Translations under genes and position numbers: made by a program
Source of the DNA: Eopsaltria australis
Lineage: Eukaryota > Chordata > Aves > Passeriformes > Petroicidae
DNA length: 64,000 bases
Reading direction: 5' to 3'
Assembly: GCA_034509425.1 (NCBI GenBank)
Contig: JAVTVJ010000017.1
Span: 1 to 64,000, forward strand
Shown here: piece by piece, positions 42,830 through 55,611 of the stretch
Layout of the letters: every line of letters begins with the position of its first letter
Position numbering within the stretch: the stretch's first letter is position 1
Notes under the pieces: model-generated
What the model saw: the letters and a program-made list of their open reading frames with translations, nothing else
The model's database searches: none
Told to the model about the DNA's origin: nothing

Positions 42830-43780
42830 GATGAATCAGCAGACACTTCAGTCGCTCCGGCTGCAGCTAAACCAGGTGGGGAACCTAAGCCAATAGCAAT
42901 TGCTCCTGTCCAGAGAAGGAAACAAAAAACCAAATCCAATCGCCCAGTGGATAATGATGGGGAGCCAGGATCCTCACAGCCAGCAGAGGTATCTGAACCA
43001 GAAATCATTATTGAGTCTGTGTCCATAGAAAGCCTTTGCACCCTAAGAAGAGATTACACCATATGGCCTGATGAATCTATATTAAATTGGTTGGTCCAAA
43101 TCTGGGACGCTGCAGGCGATGGTACAATTCTGGACAGTACTGAAGAGAGGCATTTGGGATCTCTGTCAGGTGATGTGGGTATTGACCAAGGGATGACAAG
43201 GGGGCCCAAAGCTCTCAGTCTCTGAACATGGCTCTTAAGAAGCGTGAAGGAAAGATACCTGTGCCAAGAAGATCTCCAGGTGCAGCAAAGCTTTTGGAAG
43301 ACCATGGAACAAGGGATTCATTGCTTGAGAGAAGTGGCAGTGATAGAGATCGTTTCCTTAGACAACCAAACAATTAGAAGCCCAGACATGGTAAAATGTA
43401 CACCAGTGATGTGGCTAAAACTTGCACAACTCAGGCAACAAGAATATGCCCCTGTTTTAGCAATGATGAAGTGGAATAAGGGGGACGAGACAGTGAATAC
43501 AATGGTGAGGAGGTTCCAGGCATATGCAGGCACGGTGCATGGCCCAACTCAAGCAAGGATCTCAACTGTGGAAACAAGTCTGTCAGAGTGCATATGAAAA
43601 CTGGAAGACAGGATTGAGGAGACTCATCAGAAACTCAGGAAGGAGATTAAAGACTACCTTTGCCAAATCTCATCAGTACGGACCAGAGGCCCTGTTATCA
43701 GAAGCAGACGTCCCCCAGCTGGGGAGAAAGGGTACACCCCACGACCTGACCTGTGATTCTTCCTGTGTGACCATGGGGAA
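42830..43780 (+). pseudogene. gag: ERV-L gag, decayed
   Basis: Broken frames of a class III Gag. Recognisable blocks are LRRDYTIWPDESILNWLVQIW (43042 onwards, only partly conserved), then ERHLGSLSGDVGIDQGM, which I associate with ERV-L Gag capsid. Later pieces to about 43780 follow in changing frames. No zinc knuckle was seen, as expected for many class III elements. Confidence 0.7.
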
Positions 43781-44039
43781 AATATGAAAAGGTGGGGTGG
43801 AAAACCCACTTCTGCCCTGGCAGCACGGGTGTGTGAACTGAAGGAGGACAATACTGAGAGAGGGAGTTCCATCAGAAGGAAAGTAGCTCCACTTTCCCGT
43901 AGCTGAGTTGCCAAACATAAGGGAAGGGAGGATGACATGTCCAATCCCCTTGAAGAAACCTCTAGAATGGATGCCCAGGGAGGGAATGATAACCAGGGCT
44001 AGAGGGGCTCTGCCTCTAGCAAGGTAGAGGCACAGGAGA

Positions 44040-44504
44040 ATCAGGTATTTTGGACAGTGTGGATCCAATGGCCTGGCACAACAGAACCACAAAAATACAA
44101 GGCCTTGGACGACACTGGTGTGCAGTACACGTTAATCCCATCGGGACGTGGCAGCAGAACCTGTTTCTGTTGCTGGGGTGACAGGGGAATCGCAGCAGTT
44201 GACCCTGTTGGAAGCTGAGGTGAGCCTGACTGGAGAAGAGTGGAAGAAACACCCTATTGTGACTGGTCCAGAGGTCCCATGTATTCTGGGCATAGATTTA
44301 CTCCGGAGCAGGTATTTCAAAGACCCAAAGGGACTCAGGTGGGCTTTTGGAAGAGCTGCTGTGGAGACAGAGGGTATTAGGCAATTGAACACATTGCCTG
44401 GACTGTCAGAAAAGCCTTCTGCAGTAGGACTCCTGAAGGTAGAGGAACAACGAGTGCCAATTGCCACCATGACAGTGCACCGCCAGCAGTACCGGACAAA
44501 TTGA
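44040..44504 (+). pseudogene. pro: ERV-L protease, decayed
   Basis: A frame with the typical ERV-L protease end (CILGIDLLRSRYF near 44281-44320). The active-site region near 44110 (DDTG) is in another frame, so the gene is broken. Confidence 0.65.
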
Positions 44505-44674
44505 GATGCTGTGATTCCCATCCACAAGATGATCCGTGAGCTGGAAAGCCAAGGGGTGGTCAGCAAGGCCTCCTCACCCCTCAACAGCCCCATTTGGCCT
44601 GTGCGCAAATCTGAAGGGAAATGGAGATTGACTGTGGACTACCATGACATGCCCAAGAGATCCAGTTCCTAGGA

Positions 44675-45140
44675 ATGAAGTGGCAAGATGGATGGTGTCA
44701 GAGACCCATCAATAAGATCACAGCGATGTCTCCACCGACCAGCAAGAAGGAAATGCAAGCTTTCCTAGGCGCTATAGGTTTCTGGAGAATGCACATTCCC
44801 AAGTACAACCAGACTGTGAGCCCTCTCTACCTGGCTACCTGCAAGAACGATTTCCACTGGGGCCCTGAACAGCAACAAGCCTTTGCCCAGATCAAGCAGG
44901 AGATTGCTCATGCGATAGCCCTTGGCCCAGTCAGGACAGGACCAGAGGTGAAGAATGGGCTCTACTCTGCAGCCAAGAGCAATGGTCTTTCCTGGAGCCT
45001 TTGGCAGAAGGTGCCTGATGAGACTCGGGGTCGACTACTGGGATTCTGGAGCCAGAGTTACAGAGGGTCCAAAGCCAATGACAACCCAACAGAGAAGGGA
45101 ATCCTGGCAGCCTGTGAAGGAGGACAAGTCGCCTCAGTAC
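44675..45140 (+). pseudogene. pol: ERV-L RT connection fragment
   Basis: Encodes the RT thumb/connection region (KKEMQAFLGAIGFWRMHIP, then LGPVRTGPEV). It ends in the same region where the minus-strand fragment begins; the two share about 75 residues of homologous sequence. Confidence 0.8.
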
Positions 45141-45156
45141 TTAAAAGACAAAAGAT

Positions 45157-46226
45157 GTAGCCAAGGAGGAGGGGGAGGGGTGCAGCTGGCTGCATTCTCA
45201 TAGCTGAGGGGCTTTCTCTTGGGAAGGGCAGAGATACCATGAGATTTTGGCTGGAGGGTGAGGGGCTGGACTCAGCTTCTCTCTCTCTTGCTCTTGGATC
45301 GGAGGGGGAGACAGCCAGTCTGCGGTTGCTGTGAGAAGAATTCACTGCCACCGCAGAGTTCCATCTTTTATTGCTTCTACCGTGAATGAGGCTTTCTTCC
45401 TAAGAGTAGCCGTTGAAGTGGGACCTTATTGAACATCCAATCTCGCTAGAAAAGGACCCTCACCATCTACTCTGGAGTCCCAGGGGAAAACCCAGGACCT
45501 CAAGACCCTCTCCCCTCTGAGGGAGCCTCTCTCGGCTGCTCACGGGAGCCCGGCTGCCGCTGTCCAGCCCCAGCGTCTTCTGCCGCTGCTTTGGGATTTT
45601 TGCTACAGTTTAACCTGATACCCCATATCTGTCCAACCCCCCACAGTTCCTCCTACAGCTGCGGAACCTCTACTACATTTTGTTTGCCACCCTGGGGTCT
45701 ACTCACCTCAGCCATTCCAGCCGCCACTCTGGAGTTCCTACTACAGTCCATTCTGCCATTCAGAGGCGCACTGGGATCGGCTGCCCCTGTGGTTTTGTAA
45801 AGAAAGCCCCTTTTCTATCTCTTCCACTGGCTTGCCCACCATTATCCACATGCAGAGAGGTGGCTGAGCTTGTGCCACAGCACCCAACCCCTGCAGTCGC
45901 AGGAGAGTCATAGCACCTGCCCTGCCTGGATGGGAGCCAACAGCAACCCTGCCAGCTATGACCATACCTACATTGAAAGGAAAGTGCTTGACAGCCGAGA
46001 GAAGGCTGTTGTTGGGTTTCTGGTTTTGTTTGTTGTCGATCCTTGTTTGCCTTGTCATACATATATATTCTGCTAAAGAACTGTTACTCCTTTTCCCATA
46101 TCTTTGCCTGAAAGCCCCATAATTTCAAAGTCATAAAAATTCGGAGAGAAGGGGGTCACATTTTCCATTCCAAGGGAGGTTCTCTCCTTCCTTGGCAGAC
46201 ACCTGTCCTTCAAACCAGGGCAGAGG
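45157..46226 (+). repeat. Probable LTR sequence
   Basis: After the ERV-L fragment there is a stretch with TG-type start (TGTAGCCAAGG), CTTTTATTGCTTC, a TATA-like CATACATATATATTC near 46050 and an end near ACACCTGTCCTTCAAACCAGGGCA. It resembles avian LTRs I have seen, but the ends and family are uncertain. Confidence 0.4.
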
Positions 46227-46439
46227 TGAAGAATAACAAGAAGGGATTCTAAAAGTACATAGGTTGGAAAACGAAGGCCAATGAGAATGTACACACCTCC
46301 CCCCCACCCCCCACCCCCAATAAATGAGAAGGGAGGACTGGTTGGAATTGATAGTTCTTCACCTCAGTCTTCACTGGCAGTCAGGTTTCTCCTGTCTCTC
46401 AAGTCCCTGAACGTCTAGGTGGGGGTTGGAGTAGCAAAG
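46227..46439. other. Spacer with C-rich simple repeat
   Basis: Contains CCCCCC/ACCCCCC runs at 46297-46318. Nothing else was recognised. Confidence 0.6.
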
Positions 46440-47880
46440 GCCCTCCCACTGTAAGCAAAGAGCAGTTTTGAGACCACTTGATGAAGCTGAATAGCCACAA
46501 GTTCATGGGGCCTGATGAGATACATCGCAGGGTCATGAGGGAATTGGCTGATATTCTTGCCAAGCCACTCTCCATCATTTTTCAAAAGTCATGGCAGTCA
46601 GGCAAAGTCCCCGGTGACTGGAAAAAGGGAACCATCACTCCTATTTTTAAAGAGGGGAGAAAGGAAGATCTGGGGAACTGCAGACCTGTGAGCCTCACCT
46701 CTGGGTGTGCCTGGGAAGATCATGGAGCAGGTCCTCATGGAAGCAATGTTAAGGCACATGCAAGGCAAGGAGGTGATCCAAGACAGCCAACATGGCTTCA
46801 CTAAGGGCAAACCTTACCTGACCAATGTGGTGTCCTTCTACGATGGAGTGACTGCAATGGTCGACAAGGGAAGACCTAGCAATGTCATCTACCTAGAATT
46901 CTGTAAGGCCTTTGACACAGTCCTACACAACATCCTTATCTCCCAATTGCAGAGACAGGAATTTGAAGGGTAAACTACTTGGTGGATAAGGAATTGGCTG
47001 GATGGATGGATGCAGCCAGAGAGTTGTGGTCAATGGCTCTATATCCAGGTGGGTGGAGGCTGGTGACAAGTGGTGTCCCTCAGGGCTCTGTCTTGGGACC
47101 AGGGCTCTTCAGTATCTTCATCAATGACACAGACAGTGAGACTGAGCGTACCCTCAGCAAGTTTGCAGATGACACGGAGATGAGCGGTGCAGTTGACACA
47201 ACAGAATGACAGGATGCCGTCCAGGGAGACCTGGACATGAGCCAACAGTGTGCACTCATAGCCCAGAAGGCCAACGACATCGTGGGCTGCATCAAGAGAG
47301 GTGCGGCCAGCAGGTCGAGGGAGGGGATTCTCCCCCTCTGCTCTGCCCTCATGAGACCCCACCTGGAGTATTGTGTCCAAGTCTGGGGTCCTCAGCACAA
47401 GAAAGATGTGGACCTATTAGAGTGGGTCCAGAGGAGGCCATGAAGATGATCTGAAGGCTGGAGCACCTCTCCTATGAAGACAGACTGAAAGTGCTGGGAT
47501 GGTTCAGTATGGAGAAGAGAAGGCTCAGGGGAGACCTCATTGAGGCCTTCCAGTACTTGAAGGGGGCTTCTAAAAAGGAGAGAGAGCAACTTTTTACATG
47601 AATAGATAGTGATAGGACAAAGGGGAACAGTTTTAAACTGACAGAGGGCAGGTTTAGATTAGATGTTAGGAAGAAATTCTTTACTCAGAGGGTGGTGAGG
47701 CACTGGAATGGGTTGCCCAGAGAGGATGTGGATGTCTCATCCCTGGAAGTGTTCAAGGCCAGGTTGCATGGGGCCCTGAGTAATCTATCTGATCTAGTGA
47801 CTGACATCCCTGTCCATGGCAGGGGGGTTGGAACTAGATGATCTTTAAGGTCCCTTCCAACCCAAAGCATTCTGTGATTC
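46440..47880 (+). mobile_element. CR1 LINE, ORF2 reverse transcriptase to 3' end
   Basis: Covers the RT domain ([13 protein letters not shown] near 46508, [17 protein letters not shown] near 46600, then [13 protein letters not shown] near 46900, and [14 protein letters not shown] near 47090 with ADDTEM near 47168), the C-terminal part and the 3' UTR, ending AGCATTCTGTGATTCAG at about 47881. Frames are broken by several indels. It is the longest CR1 in the window. Confidence 0.92.
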
Positions 47881-48014
47881 AGTGGTAATATGTGCTTGAA
47901 ACCTTGTTCAAGTTCTGGGCTGTGATGGGGCAATGAACCAAGTAGATTGATGTCAGGGATAGCTTGGACATCTAGTGAAATTACTGTGCAATTGTATAAG
48001 TCTGTAAGAACACT

Positions 48015-48969
48015 TGCCAGGATTTTCGGGGCGGGGGGGGGGCTGCAGAGGTGGCTTCTGTGACAAGACACCAGAAGCTGCCCCCATGTCAGAGAGCCAA
48101 TTCCAGCTGGCTCCAAGACAGACCTGCCACTGGCCAAAACTGAGCCAATCAGCAGTGCTGGTGGTGCCTCTGTGATAAAATATTTAAGAAAGGGTAAAAA
48201 GCGCTGTGCAGCAGCTGTGAGGGAAGAGTGAGAAAAATGCAAGAGGAACAACCCTGCAGACACTAAGGTCAGTGAAGAAGCAGGGGGATGAGTTCCTCCA
48301 GGCTCTGGAGGAGATGTTCCCCTGCAGCCTGTGGTGGACCACATCAGAGCAGCCCTGCAGCCTGTGGAGGGCCAGGCACCAGACCAGGCTCCTGGCAGGA
48401 ACTGCAGCCTGTGGAGAAATAGCCTATGTAGGAGCAGGTTTTTCTGGCAGGATCTGTAGCCAATGAGTGACCCATGCTAGAGCTGTCTGTTCTTGAAGGA
48501 CTGTACCCTGTGGAAAAGGACCCATGTTGGAGCAGTTTTGTGAAGGACTGAATCCTGTGTGAGGGACCACCCACTCTGGAGCAGGGGCAGTGTGAGGAAG
48601 AATTAGCGGCAGAGATGAAGTGTTTTGAACTGACTGCAACCCCTTATTCCCCATCTGCCTGCACTTCTTGTGGGGGCAGGAGGTACAAGAATCATGAGTG
48701 AAATTGAGCCTGGGAAGGGTGGAGGGGGAATGTGTTTTTAGTTTTGTCTTTGTTCTTTGCTATCTTACACTATTTTTATTTGCAATAAATTAATTTTCCC
48801 CATGTGAGAGTCTGTTTTGCCCCTGACAGTAACTGGTAAGCAATCTCTGTGTCTTTATCTTGACCCATGAGCTTTTCCATCTTATTTCTTCCCCATGTCC
48901 TGTTGAGGAGGGGGAGAGTGAGAGCACTTTGGTGGGCACTTGGTGGCCAGCCAAGGTCAACCTGCCACA
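48015..48969 (+). repeat. Solo LTR, ERV-L-like type
   Basis: From TTGCCAGGATTTTCGG to CAACCTGCCACA. It has a TATA-like ATAAAATATTTAAG near 48175-48188, a polyadenylation signal AATAAA at 48784-48789, and the pattern GGTGGGCACTTGGTGGCCAGCCAAGG near the end that recurs inverted at 52710. No clear target duplication. Confidence 0.65.
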
Positions 48970-50326
48970 CCTGATCAATTATTTTATTGCTTAGCGGCCT
49001 TGAAATGCTGTGAAATATATACTAATGAGAGGTTACTGGAGGAGCTTTAGTCATGGCCTTGAATTTTGAGAGACTTGGACCAGTATAGGGACTCATGTGA
49101 GACTGCTGGAAGTTCATAAGAAGCACTAGTGACTTTCAGCTTCACCTGTGTGTGTGTTTATGAGCCTAGTTGTCTCACTTCTGTAAGCCAATGCACATTC
49201 TAGTATTTCTGAATGAGGCAGGTGAAATTCTGAATGGTGACAGTTGTATTGTTTTTCAGTTCCTAGAGTGATTCTGGGAAAAGATGCTTTAAACTTTAAA
49301 ATGCTGAATGGGCACAAACATTGGTATGCTGTCCTGGCAAAGGGCAAAAAGCATTGCCATAGGTCTATTAAAGAACAGGGATGTGCATATCTAGTACTGT
49401 ATAGAAATCATACTTTTTGACAGAATAGCAAAGAAGTTCAGAGCAGGTTTCCCAGTTTGGGTGTTTCTGAAAAAGAATTGCTGGCAGCGAGCCACAGACT
49501 CTACATACTAAGCTAAGGATGCCTTATGATTTGTATTATGTGGAAGCATATGGTTTTCTCACTGTTCCTGCCATTTTCAAGGAGTTAACTAGGCAAATAA
49601 GGTAATACCATTTCCCAGGAAAATCATATTAAGAACTTATGTTACTTCTGTTTAAGTTCCCGTGGCGTAAGTTCATCTTGGGTGCTTATAAGGGTACAAG
49701 ATCAAAACCCTCCAGCTACCTTTTGCAAAAATGTGAGCTGCTTACATGAAGTTAAGCTTTAAAATGCCAACTCTGAGGTCTGGATAGATTGACTACATTT
49801 TAGCTTGAGGCTTTACTATTAAAAGATGATTCATTTAGCCAGAGATTAGCTCCCCATATTGTTAAACACTGGTTCAGCTATGGCACCAATATCAACATAC
49901 CAAGTGCTGGTGTCACTGAGTCATTTTAAATTACAATATTTAACATAGATTTGCTGTGAGAGCACAGTGCATCTACAGTGATTTTTACCTGTAATACAAT
50001 CTCACCTATGGTAAAAACAAGGATGGGGAGAAAAGTGATGGTTCACCAGCACCATCAGACTTAGTTTTCTGACATTCAGGAAGAGCAATGTTGTTTGCTA
50101 GTGTAAAAATCATGTAGTCTGTTTATCCTTTTGGAAGTTGAGTCATTGAACAGCTTTATAGTATTGGCATATACACTTTGTGCAGAAGGAAAATGTTTAT
50201 TTTGATTAATTAATTAATTAAATTGACAGTGATTGCATGCACATAAGTGTATATATAAAGAAGTTATATAAATAATGAGCTATCCTGCTTGAAAATAACC
50301 CTTCCTAAAATATCATCTTTTTCCAG
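48970..50326 (+). other. KCMF1: KCMF1 intron 2, 3' part
   Basis: AT-rich intronic sequence ending at acceptor TTCCAG (50321-50326). No feature was recognised. Confidence 0.7.
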
Positions 50327-50466
50327 ATTTGTATTATGGTGGAGAAGCTTTCTCTGTAGAGCAGCCACAGTCCTTTACTTGTCCTTATTGTGGAAAGATG
50401 GGTTATACAGAGACGTCTCTTCAGGAACATGTTGCTTCTGAACATGCAGAAACATCAACAGAGGTG
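50327..50466 (+). CDS. KCMF1: KCMF1 exon 3: C2H2 zinc finger
   Basis: A 140-base exon that continues the codon split from exon 2 and ends in phase 0 after a Val codon. It encodes an acidic linker and a C2H2-type finger (CPYC followed by H near EHVASEH). Acceptor TTCCAG and donor GTAAGC flank it. The frame is intact, and at most one or two residues differ from the vertebrate consensus as I know it. Together with exons 2 and 4 it shows the gene is under constraint despite the repeat-rich introns. Confidence 0.95.
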
Positions 50467-52690
50467 GTAAGCCGCTTCAGCCTTGTTTTTAAATTACAAT
50501 GAAAGTATATGAAAATATCCAGAAAATGAGGCGGTTTTTTTCTTGAAGTATGTGTTAATTTAAATGCTGACTAGGAAGGTATGTACCATACATACATACA
50601 CACTATGCTGGTCTTTTCCCTATTGACTCCTTGAGCTATTAATAGTGCCTACATCATCACCTTTACCTCTCTCTAGAGTTTCTCACAGCACTTTCTCATC
50701 AGTCTGAGTCAAAGTTATGCAGCCGAGTCTCTGGATCTTTCTTTGGTGTGCAGGCCACTAAATCCTGGTGTTACAGAAAAGGTTAAACCTTTGTAAAAAT
50801 AAAAACTTTTTAAAACATTGATATATTGATTTTCAATATATTGGGTGTTTTTTTTATAAAGTGGGCCTTGCTGTTTCCCTCAATCCTTCCACTTGATTTT
50901 TCTGATGATTTCAACAGTGGCCATTGGTGCAGAGCAATTACACACCATATAACAGCCTATTGCAACAGTTGTTTTGCTTCTGTTTTTGTCAGTAAGCATT
51001 CTCCTCAAGTCTCCTCAAGTCTTCACATCTAGATGTTACTGTTACTTGTGTCAGAAGGCCTGAAATTTTCCTGAAATGTGAGGTGACTTCTTTGCTATGG
51101 AAAACAATAAAATAATAAATAACTTGGATTTTGATACTATTAGAAATAGTTTGTTCTCAACCCTCATTACAGTGTTGAGAAACTATGTGCTTGCCCTGCT
51201 TTGTGTTCAGACAATTTTCTTTTTAGAAAAGTCCATAGCCCTGTTTTTAGATTTCCCTTTATGGTGCAGGCATATGTTTTGTATTTCTTTCTAACACCCA
51301 CTTCACTAATTCAACAGTTATGTGTGTTATCAATCCTAGGTTAAATTCTTGACCAAGAAGTTTGGGTATCTTTCCAGCAATAGGGAATATATTCATATTT
51401 GTGTGTGAATACTGTTTATGCCTGAGGAATGTATGATTACACAGAAGGACATTCAGGGAACTGTCGTCTAGTTATTTTTGTTGTAGATCCCTATAAAAAT
51501 GTGCATGCTTGAAGAAAAATTTTTTGAGAACTTATGTGGGAGAAGGAGAATCTCTCTCCTTAGTGCCTGCTAAGGGCCTTATATCAAGGAGTAGTAGAAG
51601 AATTAAAACTGGTGTAAGACCCCCAAAAACTCTCTTGACGAGCCTCTTAAAAGGACTTACGGTTTTTCACGTACTCTGAGTTAGACACACAGGAGAAATA
51701 CCAACAAGATATTCTCAAGAGATCAAAACAACAAAAAAAAACTTTACTGGCAACTTCTGAAAATCAGAGAACTTTGGTAAAAGTTTAGAGCAACATTCAA
51801 TCAACATAAAGCATTTCACAAAGCATTGACTTCAGTCCATTCAACTTAGCAAACTCCAAGCCCATCTGATTTTAAGTTAGTCAAAACTCCAGGAAGAGGG
51901 AATTACAAGAAGAAAAAGAGAGAATAAATATAGAAAACAACAAACATAGCTGCCACTCCTGGTTCCAGCAGTGTTCAGCTGATAGAAATTCCAAGAGGAG
52001 GTAGGGTCAAGACATGCTCGCCTCATGCTTCGGTTTAAGTACCCTTTGGCTTTCCTGGGCCCTTCCCTCAGGTGGGACTTCTGGTCATCTGGCCACTCTG
52101 GGGCTAGACTGAGGCTCCATGGATGAGGTGTGGAGCATTGCCTCCAGTGTGCCAGTGATCAGCAGCCATTGTGGGGCTGGGATACAGGCCCAGGAAGAGT
52201 GGGGCGTACAGGGCAGTGCATCGCCTCACCAAAGGCAAGGCTCAACCTGCTCCTTCCCTTCACACATGTACCTGAAATGTTTTGAGCCAGCAATGTCCTC
52301 CAGTCTCTCACAACTGGTCAACCTGTTCTGAGACTCAAAAGTGTCTTGGTCTTTCCTAAAAACATATGAATTATTGGTGTATATTTTTTCATTTTTAGAT
52401 TTAAAACTGGAGTAATTATTTCTCCATCAAGTGATTAAGGATAATGGTCAGAAATGCAGGACATGTTCAGATGGATATGGCTGGAATTATGATGATTGTT
52501 ACTGTTGATATTGGGTTTCAAAAACAGCATTCAGGTAAAGGGGTCTTTTTTAGGGTTGCAGCTCTGAAAATTGTAAGAAATGCAATCAGATATCTTTGAA
52601 TCAAGTTTCAGAATGAAGGCATCACTTTTCTGCTACTCAGTCACACTTAGCGGATTCATTTTGTATTTAGTAAGGCAGCAAGTAGACTGA
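50467..52690 (+). other. KCMF1: KCMF1 intron 3, first part
   Basis: AT-rich sequence without genes. The part at about 51620-52330 is richer in CpG and A-runs and may be an old antisense LTR (for example ACAAAAAAAAACTTTACTGGC), but no ends were found. Confidence 0.5.
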
Positions 52691-52699
52691 AGTGAAAGG

Positions 52700-53235
52700 T
52701 CCAGGATGGGGTGGGTCAACCTTGCCTGGCTGCCAGATGCCCATCAAGCTGTTCTTTCTCACCTCCCTCCCCGGCAACAGGATGGGTAGAAAATATGGCA
52801 AAATGATCACTGATCAGGATAAGGAGGGGCATTACTCAGCTTCTCAACATTGCTTGCAGCTTTCTTCAGAGCACATCCACCTGATCTGATGTGGGGTCCT
52901 TCAAGGGCTGCAGGAGGACAACCTGTGTCACCATGGTCTTCTCCACGGGCTGCAGGGGAATCTCTGCTCTACTGCCTATAGCACCTCTTCCCCTTCCTTC
53001 TCCACTGACCTTGGTGTCTGCAGGGTTATTTTTCTCATATGTCCTCACTCCTCTCTCACAGCTGCTGCTGTACGGTTTTCTTACTTTCTTAAATATATTA
53101 TTACAGAGGTGCTACTGCCATCACTGATTGGCTCAGCTTTAGCCAGGGACAAGTCTGTCTTGGAGCTGATTGGAACTGGCTCTGTTGGCCATGGGGACAG
53201 TTCCTGTTGTCTTCTCAAGCCAAAAACTCTTTAAT
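52700..53235 (-). repeat. LTR fragment related to 48015-48969, antisense
   Basis: The plus strand GGTGGGTCAACCTTGCCTGG is the reverse complement of the end of the 48.0-kb LTR. The rest matches that LTR in reverse with internal deletions (for example CAGCTGCTGCTGTACGG near 53060, GATTGGCTCAGCTTTAGCC near 53125). The boundaries are approximate. Confidence 0.6.
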
Positions 53236-53377
53236 GTGTACAGCAAAAAAAGGGAGCATGGCACAGATCAGATGAACTAATATTGAGAACAGATAATATT
53301 ATGGTCAGCAGTGGTTAAACAGCTATAATAATTATATGTTCCCTCTAATATGCTCTGGTCAGATCTGTCATTACCTC

Positions 53378-54998
53378 TGTCCTGGTTTTGCATTTAATTG
53401 ATCTTTGGTGAAGATGGAAAAATCAGCCACGAAAGTAATTCTCTGTGAGAAGCTGCTAACAGCTTCCTCCGTGCCTGGCAAACCCAATCTCTGGCTAGCT
53501 CTGAGAATTGACACACTGCTAAGCCAATCAGAAAAGCTAGAAACGCCTCTATGATAAAATATTTAAGAACGAAAAAAACCGCGGGAAGCTCTCTTGCTCC
53601 CTGCTCTCTACAGAGAAGTGGGGGCCGGTCAGGTCCCCCCTTCCCGGAGGGGGCCGCTGAACCCCCTCCCGGCGCGGCCGCGGAGTCATGCGGCCAGGGC
53701 GGCGCCGCGAGCCACCATGCGACCGAGCCCCTTCCCGGCAGGGTCGGCCGGGGCTCGTCCCGGCACGGCCACCCGGGCCGGGCCCAGTCCCGGCCAGGCC
53801 GCGAGCCTCTGAGATCCTGCCACCGGAGAGCCATCCCGGCGCCGCGAGTAACTGCAGTCGAGATCAACACCGGGAGCAGCTCCGCGGCCGGTGGCCGGCA
53901 GGGATCACATGACCAGCAGCGAGAGGCAGAGCAAGCAATTCTCCGATGCAAAGTCCGGTTGGAATCAACTTTTCAGCGCTGCAGAACTCTATAAAATCTT
54001 TTCAATTAATAGAACTTGAGAACAGATGAGCCTACAGACACCAATTCTCTCCAGAATCAGAGAAAAGAAAAAAGTGAAGATGCGTGAGGAGAACAAGATG
54101 GCGACACGATGGTCGGTGCAAAAGGAGGAGGTGCTCCGAGCCTCGGAGCTGAGATTCTCCTGCAAGCCGTGGTGAGGACTATAATACAACAAATTGGTTC
54201 CCTGTAATTCATAAAGTGCATGGGGGAATGCAGAATTCACCCGCAGCTCATGAGGGAAAAGGCACCCATGCTGGAACGCATGGATGCTGAAAAGCTGTGA
54301 TCAGGTGCGAGGCTTGAACAGAGAGAGAACCTTTGCTTTCAGAAATAGAAGAGGACCTTTGCCTTTATACTAGAACAGCTCATCCTTAAAAACTGTACCC
54401 TATAAGCTGAAGTGGCCCACGTAAAGCAGTTGTGGGAAGACATGCAAGACATGGGAGGGACTTCACGATTTCAGATTTCGGCCGGGCTGCTATTCGTGAA
54501 ATTTAAACTCACGTTGGTTCACAGACACCTGTCTCCCGTGGGAAGGACTCCATGACATAGCAAGAGACTCCTCTCCCTAAAGGAACTGAAGAAGGTGTTT
54601 TGTTTTTTTTTTTTTTTTGTTTTGTTTTTTGTTTGTTTGTTTTGTTTTTTGTTTTGTTTTGGTTTTTTTTTTAAGTGACCAACTGACCAAAAATCACATG
54701 TTTTGTCTCCCTGTGCTGTTGGTGGGAAGGAAAGAAGGGATGCGGGAGGGAAAAGGTGTTCTAAAGGTTTATTTTTAGTTCTCATCCTCTTTTAATTCTG
54801 TCAATAAATTTTTCCTTTATACCTTTTAAAGTTTTGAGCCTAGTTTGCCCTTAAAGTATTTTTCTCCTAATGCTTATCTCACCCCATGACCGTTATTGTA
54901 ATTGTTCCTTCCCCTCCTCTGCTCAGTTATGACAGAAGAAAATGAGTGAATGATTTTTGTGGGTACACTGGTGTTTGGCCAGCAGTCAAACTGTCACA
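53378..54998 (+). repeat. Solo LTR, distant relative of the element T LTR
   Basis: 1621 bp from TGTCCTGGTTTTG to CTGTCACA. It has TATA-like ATAAAATATTTAAG near 53553, a GC-rich block (53600-53900), a long T/GT-rich run (54597-54672), AATAAA near 54803, and the end blocks GAGCCTAGTTTGCC, CTCCTAATGCTTATCTCA and GTGTTTGGCC in the same order as in the 1616-bp T LTR. Open frames in the GC-rich block are not considered genes. Confidence 0.7.
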
Positions 54999-55040
54999 AT
55001 CTGAAATCCTTTGAGTCCTAGGTTGCATGCCAAAAATACT

Positions 55041-55611
55041 GGTCATGGTTTAATCCCAGCTGGCAACCAGCATACACAGCTGCTTGCTCACTTCTCCCCT
55101 GCCCCTAGGGGCGGGGCATGGCATGGCAGGGGGGTAAAAGTGCAAAAACCTGTGGGTTGAGATAATAGGGAAAGCAAAATCTGCCTATGCAAGCAAAGCA
55201 AAATAAGGAATGAATTAATTCCTTCCCATTGGCAGGCAGATGTTTAGCCATCTCCAAGAAAGCAGGGCTCCATCACATGTAATGATTTATTGGGAAGACA
55301 AACACTGTAACTCTGAACCATCCTCCTTTCTTCCCTGTGTTTTTTATTGTTGAGCATGATGGCATATCCCTTTGGTAAGTTGGAATCAGCTGTCTCAGCT
55401 GTGTCCTCTCCCAACTGCTTGTACATCCCCAGTCTACCTGCTGTTGGGGCAGTGTGAGAGACAGAAAAGGTCCTGATTATGTGTGAGAACTGTTCAGCAA
55501 TAGCTAAAACATTGGTGTATTATCAATGCTCCTTTGGTCACAAAGCCAAAGCATAGCACTATATGGGCTACTATGAAGAAATTTAACTCTATTCCAGCCA
55601 AAACCAGTATA
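55041..55611 (-). repeat. Solo LTR, common avian type
   Basis: The plus strand reads TGGTCATGGTTTAATCCCAGC at the left and CCAGCCAAAACCAGTATA at the right, so the minus strand starts TATACTGGTTTTGGCTGG. TTTATTGTTGAGC near 55345 holds the minus-strand signal region. I recognise this pattern as a widespread bird ERV LTR. Confidence 0.7.

Larger units (their letters stand above)
42031..45140 (+). mobile_element. ERV-L fragment, plus strand: PBS, leader ORF, gag, pro, part of RT
   Basis: A second class III fragment in the opposite orientation. It has a PBS at 42041, a hydrophobic leader frame, gag pieces (42830-43760), protease pieces (44040-44500) and RT end/connection (44675-45140). RT palm is mostly deleted (44640-44675). 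It has no 5' LTR: base 42030 joins inverted pol of the other fragment. It ends near 45140 in the connection domain, at a point overlapping what the minus fragment also encodes. Confidence 0.8.

Noticed and set aside
53394..53994. Overlapping GC-rich open frames on both strands
   Set aside because: Low-complexity frames in the GC-rich block of a solo LTR, with no conserved motif.
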